From Aegilops tauschii subsp. strangulata (taxonomy: Eukaryota > Streptophyta > Magnoliopsida > Poales > Poaceae), in the NCBI RefSeq assembly GCF_002575655.3, contig NC_053037.3:567588880-567652879 (forward strand): a DNA stretch of 64,000 nt. Direction: 5' to 3'. The notes under the pieces are model-generated. The model was not told where the DNA came from. It ran no database searches and saw only the letters and a program-made list of their open reading frames with translations. Numbering within the stretch: the stretch's first letter is position 1; every line of letters begins with the position of its first letter. Shown one piece after another: positions 33,775-45,940 of this stretch. Position numbers and translations under genes: made by a program.

Positions 33775-33956
33775 TTTTTAGGAAAATAGATATTTAGTTT
33801 TAGGTCATTTCTTGTAATTTCAGATATGGAGTGCTTGTTTATAGTTTTTGTTTTGACTTTGTGAAACTTGCTACCTATGGATGAAACCGTGTAATATTGA
33901 TGAAACTATGTATATGTATGGATGAAACTTGCTACTATGTGTTCATGACTATTGGT

Positions 33957-33993
33957 CATATATATATATATCTCTGTGTGTGTGTGTGTGTGT
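33957..33993. repeat. (TA)n and (TG)n microsatellite
   Basis: CATATATATATATATCTC followed by GTGTGTGTGTGTGTGTGTGT inside the CACTA element. Confidence 0.85.
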
Positions 33994-34049
33994 TTGATTT
34001 TCTGTGAAAATGAATTGATATAAGAAAAAACAGAATTAAATGGGGCAAT

Positions 34050-34330
34050 ATAGGCTCTTTGCCATCAGCTGGCAGACGGCAAAGAGCCAGTCTTTGCCGT
34101 CTGCCAGCAGATGGCAAAGAGCCAGTCATTGCCGTCTGCCAGCAGATGGCAAAGAGCCATGACCTTTGCCGTCCGCTGCTGATGGCAAAGGCCCCTTTGC
34201 CGTCCGCTTCAAAAAGCAGACGGCAAAGAAGCACTTTACCGTAGCCTACTTTGCCGGAGCCTTTTGCCGTCCGCGGCAGACGGCAAAGGCCTTTGCCGTC
34301 CGCCATCCTTGCAGACGGCAAAGTAGCTGA
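34050..34330. repeat. CACTA right subterminal repeats
   Basis: Repeated TTTGCCGTCTGCCAGCAGATGGCAAAGAG-type units, each itself an inverted pair, mirroring the left array. Confidence 0.9.
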
Positions 34331-34344
34331 TTCCTGTAATGTAT

Positions 34345-35430
34345 TAGCATATCTATGTTGTAGATCAATAGCTCGCATTTTGCTCCCCTGTTTTATTTTG
34401 ATATGTTCCTAGAGAAAACTAAGTTGAAAGATGTTAGTAGCAATGATGCGGACTTGGTCCGTGATCTGAGGATCAACCTCATTGTTGCACAGAAGTATTA
34501 TGTCCTTGATGCACCGCTAGGTGACAGACCTATTGCAGGAGCAGATGCAGACGTTATGAACGTTTGACAAAAGCTCGGTATGATGACTACTTGATAGTTT
34601 AGTGCACCATGCTTTACGGCTTAGAACCGGGACTTCAAAAATATTTTGAATGCCACAGAGCATATAAGATGTTCTAAGAGTTGAAATTGGTATTTCATAC
34701 TCATGCCCGTGTCGAGAGTTATGAGACCTCTGACAGTACTTTGCCTACAAGATGGAGGAGAATTGCTCAACTAGTGAGCATGTGCTCAGAATGTCTGAGT
34801 ACTACAATCACTTGAATCAAGTGGGAGTTAATCTTCCAGATAAAATAGTGATTGACAGAGTTCTCTAGTCACTATCACCAAGTTACTAGAACTTCGTGAT
34901 GAACTATAATATGCAAGGGATAACATAAATGATTCCCAAGCTCTTCGTGATGCTGAAATTGACGAAGGTAGAAATCAAGAAAAGCATCAAGTGTTGATGG
35001 TTGACAAGACCACTAGTTTCAAGAAAAGGGCAAAGGGAAGAAGGGGAACTTCAAGAAGAACGGCAAGCAAGTTGCTACTCAAGTGAAGAAGCCCAAGTCT
35101 GTACCTAAGCCTGAGACTAAGTGCTTCTACTGCAAAGGGACTGGTCACTGGAAGCGGAACTGCCCCAAGTATTTGGCGGATAAGAAGGATGGAAAAGTGA
35201 ACAAAGGTATATTTGATATACAGATTATTGGTGTATATTTTACTAGTGTTCATAGCAACCCCTCGGTATTTGATACTGGTTCAGTTGCTAAGAGTAGTAA
35301 CTCGAGACAGGAGTTGCAGAATGAACATAGACTAGTTAAGGGTGAAGTGACAATGTGTGTTGGAAGTGGTTCCAAGATTGATATGATCATCATCGCACAC
35401 TCCCTATACTTTCGGGATTAGTGTTGAACC
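34345..35430 (+). pseudogene. Decayed gag and protease region of the Angela element
   Basis: Short frames carry gag pieces. At 35083-35421 there is a CCHC zinc knuckle (CFYCKGTGHWKRNCPKY) and then the aspartic-protease signature VFDTGS. Upstream gag is interrupted by stops, for example around 34566 and 34603. Nucleic-acid binding and polyprotein processing are the family roles; this copy is non-functional. Confidence 0.85.
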
Positions 35431-35448
35431 TAAAATAAATGTTATTTA

Positions 35449-37250
35449 GTGTTTGCGTTGAGCATGAATATGATTGGATCATGTTTATTACAATACGGTT
35501 ATTCATGTAAGCTAGAGAATAATTGTTGTTCTATTTGCATGAATAAAACCTTCTATGGTCATACACCCAATGAAAATGGTTTGTTGGATCTCGATCGTGG
35601 TGATACACATTTTCATAATATTGAAGCCAAAAGATGCAAAGTTAATAATGATAGTGCAACTTAATTGTGGCACTACCGTTTAGGTCATATTGTTGTAAAG
35701 CGCATGAAGAAACTCCATGCTAATGGACTTTTGGAATCACTTGATGCTTGCGAACCATGCCTCATGGGCAAGATGACTAAGACTCCGTTCTCCAGAACAA
35801 TGGAGCGAGCAACAGATTTGTTGGAAATCTTACATACTGATGTATGTGGTCCGATGAATATTGAGGCTCGCGGCGGGTATCATTATTTTCTGACCTTCAC
35901 AGATGATTTGAGCAGATATGGGTATATCTACTTGATGAAACATGAGTCTGAAACATTTGAAAAGTTCAAAAGAATTTCAGAGTGAAGTGTAAAATCATCG
36001 TAACAAGAAAATAAAGTTTCTATGATCTGATCACGGAGACAAATATTTGAGTTATGAGTTTGGTCTTCATTTGAAACAATGTGAAATAGTTTCGCAACTC
36101 ACGCCACCTGGAACACCACAGCGTAATGGTGTGTCCGAACGTCGTAATCGTACTTTACTAGATATGGTGCGATCTATGATGTCTCTTACTGATCTACCAC
36201 TATCGTTTTGGGGTTATGCATTAGAGACAGCTGCATTCACATTAAAAGGGCACCATATAAATCTGTTGAGACAACACCGTATGAACTATGGTTTAGCAAG
36301 AAACCTAAGCTGTCATTTCTTAAAGTTTGGGGTTGCGATGCTTATGTGAAAAAGTTTCATCCTAATAAGCTCAAATCCAAATCGGAGAAGTGCGACTTCA
36401 TAGGATACCCAAAAGGACACTGTTGGGTACACCTTCTATCACAGATCCGAAGGCAAGACATTCGTTGCCAAGAATGGATCCTTTCTAGAGAAGGAGTTTC
36501 TCTCAAAAGAAGTGAGTTTCATCAAGTTTCTGATAAGTATATGTGAATGACATATTGTTGATCAAAAATAATGTAGAATTATTCTGCAAAGCATAAAGGA
36601 GTGTTTGAAAGGAGTTTTTCAAAGAAAGACCTCGGTGAAGCTGCTTACATATTGAGCATCAAGATCTATAGAGATAGATCAAGACGCTTGATAATTTTTT
36701 TCAATGAGTACATACCTTGACAAGATTTTGAAGTAGTTCAAAATGGAACAGTCAAAGAAAGAGTTCTTGCCTGTGTTACAAGGTGTGAAATTGAGTAAGA
36801 CTCAAAGCCCGACCACGGCAGAAGATAGAAAGAGAATGAAAGTCATTCCGTATGCCTCAGCCATAGGTTCTATAAAGTATGCCATGTTGTGTACCAGATC
36901 TATTGTATACCTTACACTGATTTTGGCAAGGGAGTACAATAGTGATCTAGGAGTAGATCACTGGACAGCGGTCAAAATTATCCGATAGCGGTCAAAATTA
37001 TCCTTAGTGGAATAAGGATATGTTTCTCGATTATGGAGGTGACAAAAAGGTTTGTCGTAAAGGGTTACGTCGATGCAAGTTTTGACACTAATCCAGATGA
37101 CTCTAAGTCTCAATCTGGATACATATTGAAAGTGGGAGCAATTAGCTAGAGTAGCTTCGTGCAGAGCATTGTAGACATAGAATTTTGCAAAATACATACG
37201 GATCTGAATTTGGCAGACCCGTTGACTAAATTTCTCTCACAAGCAAAACA
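35449..37250 (+). pseudogene. Decayed pol of the Angela element with internal deletion
   Basis: Integrase pieces occur in several frames: LWHYRLGHI and CEPCLMGK (35665-35985, preceded by an in-frame stop at 35662-35664), the core to about 36350, and the C-terminal part at 36208-36546. Compared with the element at position 1, about 0.8 kb covering the start of reverse transcriptase is missing near 36516. A remnant of the end of reverse transcriptase and RNase H runs to about 37230. Confidence 0.85.
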
Positions 37251-37256
37251 TGATCA

Positions 37257-37425
37257 CTCTTTGGGTGTTAATCACATAGCGATGTGAACTAGATTATTGA
37301 CTCTAGTAAACCCTTTGGGTGTTAGTTACATGGAGATGTGAACTAATCACATAAAGATGTGAACTATTGGTGTTAAATCACATGGTGATGTGAACTAGAT
37401 TATTGACTCTAGTGCAAGTGGGAGA
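37257..37425 (+). repeat. Pre-polypurine-tract repeats of the nested Angela element
   Basis: Imperfect copies of GGTGTTAATCACATAGCGATGTGAACT followed by the polypurine tract AGTGGGAGAC, matching 2567-2740. Confidence 0.75.
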
Positions 37426-37426
37426 C

Positions 37427-39167
37427 TCAAGGAAATATGCCCTAGAGGCAATAATAAAGTTATTATTTATTTCCTTATTTCATGATAAATGTTTATTATT
37501 CATGCTAGAATTGTATTAACCGGAAACATGATACATGTGTGAATACATAGACAAACAGAGTGTCACTAGTATGCCTCTACTTGACTAGCCCGTTGATCAA
37601 AGATGGTTATGTTTCCTAGCCATAGACATGAGTTGTCATTTGATTAACGGGATCACATCATTAGGAGAATGATGTGATTGACTTGACCCATTCCGTTAGC
37701 TTAGCACTCGATCGTATAGTATGTTGCTATTGCTTTCTTCATGACTTATACATGTTCCTATGACTATGAGATTATGCAACTCCCGTTTACCGGAGGAACA
37801 CTTTGTGTGCTACCAAACGTCACAACGTAACTGGGTGATTATAAAGGTGCTCTACAGGTGTCTCCGAAGGTACTTGTTGGGTTGGCGTATTTCGAGATTA
37901 GGATTTGTCACTCCGATTGTAGGAGAGGTATCTCTGGGCCCACTCGGTAATGCACATCACTTAAGCCTTGCAAGCATCGCAACTAATGAGTTAGTTGCGG
38001 GATGATGTATTACGGAACAAGTAAAGAGACTTGCCGGTAACGAGATTGAACTAGGTATTGAGATACCGACGATCGAATCTCGGGCAAGTAACATACCGAT
38101 GACAAAGGGAACAAAGTATGTTGTTATGCGGTCTGACCGATAAAGATCTTCGTAGAATATGTGGGAGTCAATATGAGCATCCAAGTTCCGCTATTGGTTA
38201 TTCACCAGAGACGTGTCTCGGTCATGTCTACATAGTTCTCGAACCCGTAGGGTCCGCACGCTTAACGTTTCGATGACAGTTATATTATGAGTTTATATGT
38301 TTTGATGTACCGAAGGTTGGTCGGAGTCCCGGATGTGATCACGAACATGACGAGGAGTCTCTAAATGGTCGAGACATGAAGATTGATATATTGGAAGCCT
38401 ATATTTGGATATCGGAAGTGTTTCGGGTGAAATCGGGATTTTACCGGAGTACCGGAGGGGTTACCGGAACCCCCTGGGGGTTAATGGGCCATAGTGGGCC
38501 TTAGTGGAGAAGAGGAGAGGCGGCCAGGGCAGGGCCGCACGCCCCTCCCCCTAGTCCGAATAGGACAAGGAGAGGGGGGCGGCGCCCCCCCCCCTTTTCC
38601 TTCTTCTCCTCCACCTCTTTCCCCCTCTTCTCCTAATCCAACAAGGAAAAGGGAGGGAGTCCTACTCCCGGTGGGAGTAGGACTCCTCCTGGCGCGCCCC
38701 CTCCTGGCCGGCCGCACCTCCCCCCTTGCTCCTTTATATACGGGGGCAGGGGGCACCCTAGAGACACAACAATTGATCGTTTGATCTTTTAGCCGTGTGC
38801 GGTGCCCCCCTCCACCACAGTCCACCTCGATAATACTGTAGCGGTGCTTAGGCGAAGCCCTACGTCGGTAGAACATCATCATCGTCACCACGCCGTCGTG
38901 TTGACGAAACTCTCCCTCAACACTCGGCTGGATCGAAGTTCGAGGGACGTCATCGGGCTGAACGTGTGCTGAACTCGGAGGTGCCGTGCGTTCGGTACTT
39001 GATCGGTCGGATCGTGAAGACGTACGACTACATCAACCGTGTTGTGCTAACGCTTCCGCTTTCGGTCTACGAGGGTACGTGGACAACACTCTCCCCTCTT
39101 GTTGCTATGCATCACCATGATCTTGCGTGTGCGTAGGATTTTTTTGAAATTACTACGTTCCCCAACA
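37427..39167 (+). repeat. 3' LTR of the nested Angela element
   Basis: Nearly identical to 27821-29559. The first two bases are TC instead of TG. Ends GTTCCCCAACA before the target duplication TTGAA. TATA box at 38733-38740. Confidence 0.96.
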
Positions 39168-39172
39168 TTGAA

Positions 39173-41675
39173 ACCGTGCACAAATTCCCACACTCAACAT
39201 GATATCCGGTCTAGATGCACAAAGGTAAAGTAAGGATCCAATCATGGAACAATATACCTTTTGATCCACCGCTTTACCATTGGGATCAATGTCAAGTTGG
39301 CACTTGGTGGGCATTGGAGTGGAAGCCGGCTTGACATCACTTAGCTTGAATCTCTTGAGCATGTCTTGAGTGTATTTGGCTTCGTTGATAAATGTTCCTT
39401 CTCTTCTTTGCTTCACTTCGAAATCGAGAAAGAACTTCAACTCTCCCATGGAAGACATCTTGAACTTTGAGGTCATGAGTGCGGCAAATTCCTCATTGAA
39501 AGCTTTGTTAGGGGAACCAAAGATAATATCATCAACATATAGTTGGCACACAAACAACTCCCCTTTGACCTTCTTAGTAAAAAGAGTGGGGTCGATTAGC
39601 CCAACTTCAAATCCACGAGCTTGTAACAACTCGGTAAGGTGGTCATACCACGCACGTGGGGCTTGTTTAAGGCCATAGAGTGCCTTATCGAGTTGATACA
39701 CATGATCGGGAAAGTAGGGATCCTCGAACCCGGGGGGTTGCTTGACATATACCAACTCATTAATAGGACCATTAAGAAAAACACTCTTCACATCCATTTG
39801 TTGCAACTTAAAGTTGTGATGAGAAGCATAAGCAATCAACAAACGAATGGATTCAAGGCGAGCAACGGGAGCAAAGGTTTCACCGTAGTCGATACCCTCG
39901 ACTTGGGAGTAGCCTTGTGCCACCAATCTGGCCTTGTTGCGAATGATGGTCCCATGAGCATCTTGCTTGTTCTTGAATATCCACTTGGTTCCAATGACAT
40001 TGTGGTTCTCCGTTGGCCTTGGCACCAATTTCCACACCTTGTTGTACTCGAAGTTGTTGAGTTCTTCATGCATAGCATTAAGCCAATCCGGATCTTCGAG
40101 TGCTTCATATACCTTTTGGGGTTCAACACAAGAGACAAACACGTGATGTTCACAATAGTTTGCCAATTGTCTATGAGTGCTTACCCCCTTTTGGATGCTT
40201 CCAAGCACATTTTTCATGAGATGACCCTTGGTGGAGAGCTTGGATGCAATCTTGGCCGCACGACGCTCCAATTCCTCCTCGGTGGTGAGTTGAGGAGCGG
40301 TCACTTGATCATCTTGAGCGCCGTCTTGAGCTTGTTCTTGATCTTGAACTTGCTTGGAGGAGAGAACTTGACCTTGGGCATCACTTGGTGTGTCAACACC
40401 GTCTTGAGCATGATCTTGCCCTTGGTCTTGTTCATGAGGTTGAGGGCCTTCACTTTGTTCTTCGAAAGCGTGTGGGCCTTGGGTTGGTGATGGCTCCACT
40501 TGAGTGGAGCATTGTCCTTCTCCTTCGGCCACAAGGGGTTCCTCAATGGGTAGGATAAAACCAACTCCCATTCTTCTTATGGCTTGGGGAGGAATTTCAT
40601 CACCTACATCACAAGTGCCACTTTGCTCCACTTGGGAGCCGTTATTCTCATCAAACTCCACGTTACACGTCTCCTCAATAAGTCCCGTGGATTTATTGAG
40701 GACACGGTAAGCATGAGAGTTTGTAGCATAACCAACAAATATGCCCTCATAAGCTCTAGCCTCAAATTTAGACAAACGAACACCTTTCTTGAGAATGAAA
40801 CACTTACACCCGAACACCCGAAAGTACTTGAGGTTGGGCTTGTTACCAGTGAGTATCTCATATGGAGTCTTGTTCAAGCCCTTGCGGAGGTAGAGCCGAT
40901 TGGATGCATGACACGCGGTGTTGATGGCTTCGGCCCAAAAGTTGTATGGAGACTTGAACTCCGCCATCATGGTCCTTGCCGCATCCATCAACGTCCGGTT
41001 CTTCCTCTCCGCTACACCATTTTGTTGAGGGGTGTATGGTACGGAATATTGATGCTTGATCCCCTCATCACTAAGAAACTCATCCAAGGTGTAGTTCTTG
41101 AACTCGGTGCCGTTGTCGCTTCTTATAGTCAAGATCTTTGCATTGTGTTGACTTTGGGCTTCATTTGCAAAGTCAATGACGGTTTGTTGGGTCTCGCTCT
41201 TTCTCTTGAAGAAATATACCCATGTGTATCTTGAATAGTCATCCACAATCACCAAGCAATACTTTCTACCCCCAAGACTATCAAAGGATGGAGGCCCAAA
41301 GAGATCCAAGTGAAGGAGCTCCAAAGGCCTCTTCGAGTAAATGATAGTCATGGGAGGGTGAGCCTTCTCATGTAGCTTTCCTTCGATACAAGCACTGCAA
41401 GCACGATCTTTAGCAAAACTAACATTTGTTAGTCCACGAACATGGTCCCCCTTGAGAAGACTTTGCAAAGATCTCATATTGACATGGGCTAAACGGCGAT
41501 GCCAAAGCCATCCCACGTCAACTTTAGCCATTAGGCATGTCGCGGTCTTAGTGGGTCGCTCCGAAAAGTTAATCACATATAGACCGTTCTCGACATGCCC
41601 AACAAAGGCTACTTTAAGAGTCTTGCTCCACAAGAGGGCCACGGTATCAATATCAAAGAAAGTGGCAAAGCCCAT
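39173..41675 (-). pseudogene. Integrase and reverse transcriptase of the Sirevirus-like element
   Basis: A long minus-strand frame, about 834 codons from 41675 to the Angela junction. Integrase zinc motif H59, H64, C93, C96; catalytic D124, D187 and E223 with the exact D-35-E spacing; then a Gln/Asp-rich linker ([15 protein letters not shown] repeats, about residues 395-450). Reverse transcriptase follows, with YVDD at 713-716. It is cut by the Angela insertion at 39168-39172, and the protein continues at 27820. It lacks its own start because a stop codon at 41706-41708 separates it from the protease frame in the same phase. Confidence 0.93.
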
Positions 41676-41705
41676 GATTGCAAGTTGACGAACGGAAAGT
41701 AAATT

Positions 41706-41927
41706 TTATGCAAGGGACTCAACAAGCATGACCTTCTCGATCGTGAGATCATGAGAAATGACAACCTTGCCAAGTCCCAATACCTTAGAAGACGAGGCAA
41801 CACCCCACTCGACATTGGTGGGCATAGATGGAATCTTGTGCACGTCCACCACCAAGTCCTTGCTTCCGGTCATATGATTTGTAGCTCCACTATCGAGCAA
41901 CCATGATCCCCCACCGGAAGCAAACAC
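41706..41927 (-). pseudogene. Protease segment of the Sirevirus-like element
   Basis: The minus-strand frame contains the aspartic-protease signature LLDSGATNHMTG. It ends at the nonsense codon 41706-41708 that separates it from integrase. At its upstream side the phase differs from the preceding frame (stop at 41938-41940), so an indel and a further stop lie near 41930. Confidence 0.85.
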
Positions 41928-41937
41928 CTACAAGAGA

Positions 41938-43023
41938 TCAATGCTTCGTTTTAGGTACCCATTTTGTAATGGGTCCTTTGATGTTAGTGACAAGGGTCTT
42001 AGGAACCCAAATAGACCATTCAATGTACTCATAATGAGAACCAACAAATTTGGCATAAACATGTCCATCACTAGCACGGCACAACACATAAGAAGGGTTA
42101 AAGTCGCCGGCTTTGTTGAGAAGGGAAGAGTTGCCCATCTTGGCATCACCACCCTTCACGGTGTTCTTCTTCTCCTCCTTAATAGCACCCTCTCCCTCCT
42201 TCACAAAGGTTTGCTTGAGAGGGGGAGGTCGTGAGGCCTTGTCATTCTTCTTCTTAATCTTGGACTTGGGTGCGTACCCAATCCCTTCCTTGGCCACAAC
42301 TTCCTTTTGATTGCTCAAAAGGTCATTGAGGTTCTTCTCGCCTTGTATGCAAGACACAAGACCCTTCTCAAGCTGCTCCTTTAACTTAGCATTCTCCTCA
42401 ACAAGATGCACATGCTCACAACATGGGTTAGTAGCATTTGCATTATCAATTAACACCATATGAGGAAATGTGGCTTTCTCCTTGGTTAGCTTTACTTGAA
42501 GTTGATCATGAGACTCCTTGAGGCTAGCATGAGCACCCTTCAGGACTTTGTGAGCCTTGTCGAGAATGTCAAACTCCTCTTTGAGTCTAGCAAGATCAAC
42601 CCCAAGCTTGGCCTTCTTGGAGTTTAGCACACGGGAAACAACAAGAGCATGATCAAGATATTTCTTTAACTTAGCATGATCATCGTTGTGTGACTCCTCA
42701 AGAGCCAAACGAAGACCACGCTCTTCCTCAAGAGCATAGGAAAGATCTGAAATCTCATCGGCATAGTCACGACTATGCCCCTCCATATTAGAGATGGTAT
42801 CTTCATGAGCCTCGACCATGTCATTGGCTTCACCAAGTTGTTCCAAGAGAGCAAAGAAGTGCTTCTTGGATTTACCCTTGAGTTTACCCATAAAGGTCTC
42901 AAACTCATTCTCCTCCACATTTGTTCCCTCATGTTCATCAATGCCATCCGTCAAAGAAGGATGATTAATGATGGTAGTTTTGATGTTGGGGGTTACCTTG
43001 TTGGTGGCCTGGCCATGAGGCAC
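41938..43023 (-). pseudogene. Coiled-coil C-terminal gag segment
   Basis: A 361-residue minus-strand frame. The middle is strongly heptad-like with Leu, Glu and Lys (ALEEERGLRLALEESH, LKESHDQLQVKLTKEK), consistent with the coiled-coil region of Sirevirus gag. The end (ITKWVPK) leads into protease. It overlaps the upstream gag frame by 31 bases in another phase, so one indel near 43000-43020 split a formerly continuous gag-pol frame. Confidence 0.85.
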
Positions 43024-44309
43024 TTGGCGGTGATGCTCTCATTGGGTGAGTCGAAGAGAGACACCCGTGGAGTCGTCGCAATGGCAACGGAGGACATGGC
43101 AACTGACTCACCATCTTCATCATCATCATCATCCTCATTGTACTCTTCTTGTACCACCAATGCCTTGGGAGGAGTCTTCTTGGTGAAGTTGCTCTTGTTT
43201 GGGAAAGACTTGGCCTTGTCCTTTCGGATGAGTTTTCCACCATTGTCTTCCCTCTTCTCATAAGGGCACTCCGCAACAAAGTGGCTCACATTGCCACAAT
43301 TCAAGCAAGTCCTCACTCGTTGCTTGCCCTTTGTGCCACTTGAATTGTTCTTGTTGAAGTTGGGCCTTGAGTTCTTCTTGCTCCAAAATTGCCTTGAAAC
43401 AAGAGCCATGTGTTCATGATAGGCATACTTCGTATCTTCGAGGTTGCTCTCCTCTTCTTCCTCTTCATCCTCTTCCTCCATACTAATCTTGGCCTTTAGT
43501 GCAAGGTTGGGCTTCTTTACTCTTTGAGAGCGTAGTACCGCATTGTCGGCGGTCTTGTCCAAGATGCTCATAGCAACGAACTCATCCAACACTTCACTTG
43601 AGGACAAGGTGGGAAAGTACGGCCTTTGACGAATGACGGAGGACATGGCTTTGTGGTAGGGCATCATTGCCTTGAGGAATTTGCGCTTGATCCAATTGTC
43701 ATCCGTGTCCTTACTTCCATGATCTCGGAGTGAGACCGCGAGTTTGGTTACCCTCCGATAGAGCTCACGAGGTTCTTCATCTTCTTTCATTGCAAACTCA
43801 TCGGCTTCATCTTGCACCACTTCATAGTTGGAGCGTTGAATGCTTGCGCTTCCCCGATAGAGGGAAACCACTTGGTGCCAAGCATCTTTGGCCATGGAGT
43901 AGGGCCGGAGATGAGGAAGATCTTCGGGTGGGATTGCTTCTTGGATGATGAAGAGAGCATTCTCATTGAATTGATTATCCATGGCTTCTCTAGGAGTTAA
44001 GTTGCTTCGGTCATGCGGATAGAATCCTTCTTCAATGATTCTCCAAAGGTTAGTGTTCACATGATTTAAATGACGCTTAAAGCGATAGACCCAAGAGTCA
44101 AATTCCACATTCTTCTCAATCTTAGGGGCCGGGCCGGCATGATTCAAATGAGTGGAAGGAAGCGGTCCACCATAGACAAGTGGAGGTTCCACATGGGCAA
44201 AGATGCCGGTGCCATTTTTACCACTAGAAGAAGGAGCTTTCTCGCTAGTAGCTTCCCCCTTGTCGAAGGTAGCATCCGTCACTTTGTTAGCGGGATCACC
44301 CACTTTCAA
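42993..44309 (-). CDS. Gag of the Sirevirus-like element (438 aa)
   Basis: Encodes the capsid-type polyprotein part that packages element RNA. Near the middle are acidic residues and EFDSWVYRFKRHL, then a gag-type core (FIIQEAIPPEDLPHL, AKDAWHQVVSLY, ELYRRVTKLA). The zinc knuckle CLNCGNVSHFVAECP is the CX2CX4HX4C motif. An acidic run (EEEDEEEEEE) precedes it and a second acidic run follows. It starts at ATG 44309, about 230 bases after the primer binding site. The frame ends early by a shift relative to the next segment, so only this first part is translated without frameshifting. Confidence 0.85.
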   Translation of the reverse strand: MKVGDPANKVTDATFDKGEATSEKAPSSSGKNGTGIFAHVEPPLVYGGPLPSTHLNHAGPAPKIEKNVEFDSWVYRFKRHLNHVNTNLWRIIEEGFYPHDRSNLTPREAMDNQFNENALFIIQEAIPPEDLPHLRPYSMAKDAWHQVVSLYRGSASIQRSNYEVVQDEADEFAMKEDEEPRELYRRVTKLAVSLRDHGSKDTDDNWIKRKFLKAMMPYHKAMSSVIRQRPYFPTLSSSEVLDEFVAMSILDKTADNAVLRSQRVKKPNLALKAKISMEEEDEEEEEESNLEDTKYAYHEHMALVSRQFWSKKNSRPNFNKNNSSGTKGKQRVRTCLNCGNVSHFVAECPYEKREDNGGKLIRKDKAKSFPNKSNFTKKTPPKALVVQEEYNEDDDDDEDGESVAMSSVAIATTPRVSLFDSPNESITAKCLMARPPTR

Positions 44310-44537
44310 CGGTGCGGTGGAAAGTTTAAGCCCTTCTTAGAATTTATTAAACATGCTTTCGACCTCGGTCGTCATGGAGGTTTTCAATGTGTCCAACGCC
44401 ACATTGAATTCCTCACGAGAGACCGCGGTTCCCCCATCTCCCGTAGACGAGACCGGATTCGCACCGGAGTGCTCCTCCACACCGTCTACGACGTCAACCA
44501 TACTCTTCGGATGGTAAAGTCCTTAATAAAGAGACGA

Positions 44538-44550
44538 GGCTCTGATACCA
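44538..44550 (-). promoter_or_regulatory. Primer binding site of the Sirevirus-like element
   Basis: The minus strand reads TGGTATCAGAGCC two bases inside the 5' LTR border. This is complementary to the 3' end of initiator tRNA-Met and fixes the 44553-46284 LTR as the 5' one. Confidence 0.93.
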
Positions 44551-45284
44551 ATTGAAAGGATCGATATAGTTGACTAGAGGGGGGTGAATAGGCAACTAAC
44601 AATTTTTAGCTTTTCTTTACCAATTTAAGCTTTGCATTAAAGTAGGTTGTCTAGATATGCAACTAGGTGAGCAACCTATATGATGCAACAACAATAAGCA
44701 CACAAGCAAGCAAGAGATATAACACAAATAAGCTTGCACAAGTAAAGGCACGAAATAACCAAGAGTGGAGCCGGTGAAGACGAGGATGTGTTACCGAAGT
44801 TCCTTCCCTTTGAGGGGAAGTACGTCTCCGTTGGAGCGGTGTGGAGGCACAATGCTCCCCAAGAAGCCACTAGGGCCACCGTATTCTCCTCACGCCCTCA
44901 CATAATGCGAGATGCCGTGATTCCACTATTGGTGCCCTTGGAGGCGGCGACCGAACCTTTACAAACAAGGTTGGGGCAATCTCCACAACTTAATTGGAGG
45001 CTCCTAACGACACCACGAAGCTTCACCACAATGGACTATGGCTCCGCGGTGACCTCAACCGTCTAGGGTGCTCAAACACCCAAGAGTAACAAGATCCGCA
45101 AGGGATTAGTGGGGGGGAATCAAATTTCTCTTGGTGGAAGTGTAGATCGGGGCCTTCTCAACCAATCCTGAGCAAATCAACAAGTTTGATTGGCTAGGGA
45201 GAGAGATCGGGCGAAAATGGAGCTTGGAGCAACAATGGAGCTTAGGGTTGGAAGAGGTGGTCAACTAGAGGAAGAAGACACCCC

Positions 45285-45291
45285 TTATATA
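45285..45291 (-). promoter_or_regulatory. TATA box of the Sirevirus-like 5' LTR
   Basis: CACTATATAAGGGG on the minus strand, the best candidate promoter for the whole element. Confidence 0.6.
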
Positions 45292-45334
45292 GTGGAGAAC
45301 TAAATCCAACCGTTATCCACCTAACCAGCCCACG

Positions 45335-45940
45335 ACTTGCGGTACTACCGCTCTAGGCAAGCGGTGCTACCGCAAGGCCTCACGGTACTACCGTGACAGA
45401 CCGTGGTACTACCGCAGCCACGGCAGAAGCTAGGACAAGCCTGAAGCGCAAAGGCGGAGGGCGGTACTGCTGCTGGCGTGGTACTACCGCTCCCTCTTGC
45501 GGTACTACCGCAAGGCAGGTCTAGACTGGCTTGGGAAGGGCGCGGATGAATAAAAGTACATCCGTGCCAACTTCCGCGGAAAATCAATCGATGCAAAAAT
45601 CCGACACGGTACTACCGCATATGGCGTGCGGTACTACCGCGCAGGGAACGGATGTAAAAAATAACATCCGCCCCTACTTCCGTTCATGTAGCTGTGCCAG
45701 ACCAGGACTCGCGGTACTACCGCACGCATGGGGCGGTACTACCGCGTAGGGCGCGGACGTAAAAAAATTACGTCCGCCCCTACAGCCGCACGAGCACCTG
45801 AGTCTGGTCTGAGGCCACGGTAGTACAACTCCGTAGGAGCAGTACTACCGCGGGCACCTATGGTACTACCGCAAGGGCTTCCGGTACTACCGCAGGGGCC
45901 TGCGGTACTACCGCTCTGTGGAGCAGTACTACCGCATGCC
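45335..45940. repeat. Cluster of GCGGTACTACCGC palindromes (5' LTR)
   Basis: The same cluster as in the 3' LTR. Point differences between the LTRs hit individual palindromes, for example GCGGTGCTACCGC at about 45360, so copies decay independently. Confidence 0.9.

Larger units (their letters stand above)
30767..34341. mobile_element. Non-autonomous CACTA transposon with captured exons
   Basis: The left end is CACTACTGGAATCAGGG; the right end, GATTCCTGTAATG, is a slightly mutated inverse of it. The three-base target duplication TAT flanks both ends (30764-30766 and 34342-34344). Subterminal arrays of TTTGCCGTC(T/C)GC and inverse copies fill 30780-31025 and 34050-34330, as expected for CACTA transposase-binding regions. 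No transposase is present. The interior has a GC-rich block and two glutamine synthetase exons. Confidence 0.93.
27821..39167 (+). mobile_element. Complete Angela-type copia element nested in the Sirevirus-like element
   Basis: LTRs at 27821-29559 and 37427-39167, perfect target duplication TTGAA (27816-27820 and 39168-39172), a tRNA-Met-like primer site after the 5' LTR, and the polypurine tract AGTGGGAGAC before the 3' LTR. It sits in the host element's pol, in the opposite orientation. The LTRs differ at a few dozen sites over 1.74 kb by eye, about 2 percent, so insertion is relatively recent. Its gag and pol carry frame breaks, so it must have moved with proteins from another copy or decayed quickly. 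A CACTA element is inserted at 30767-34341. Confidence 0.96.

Noticed and set aside
39639..41234. Plus-strand frames of 216-283 codons
   Set aside because: Antisense to the integrase and reverse transcriptase frame, which has all catalytic motifs.
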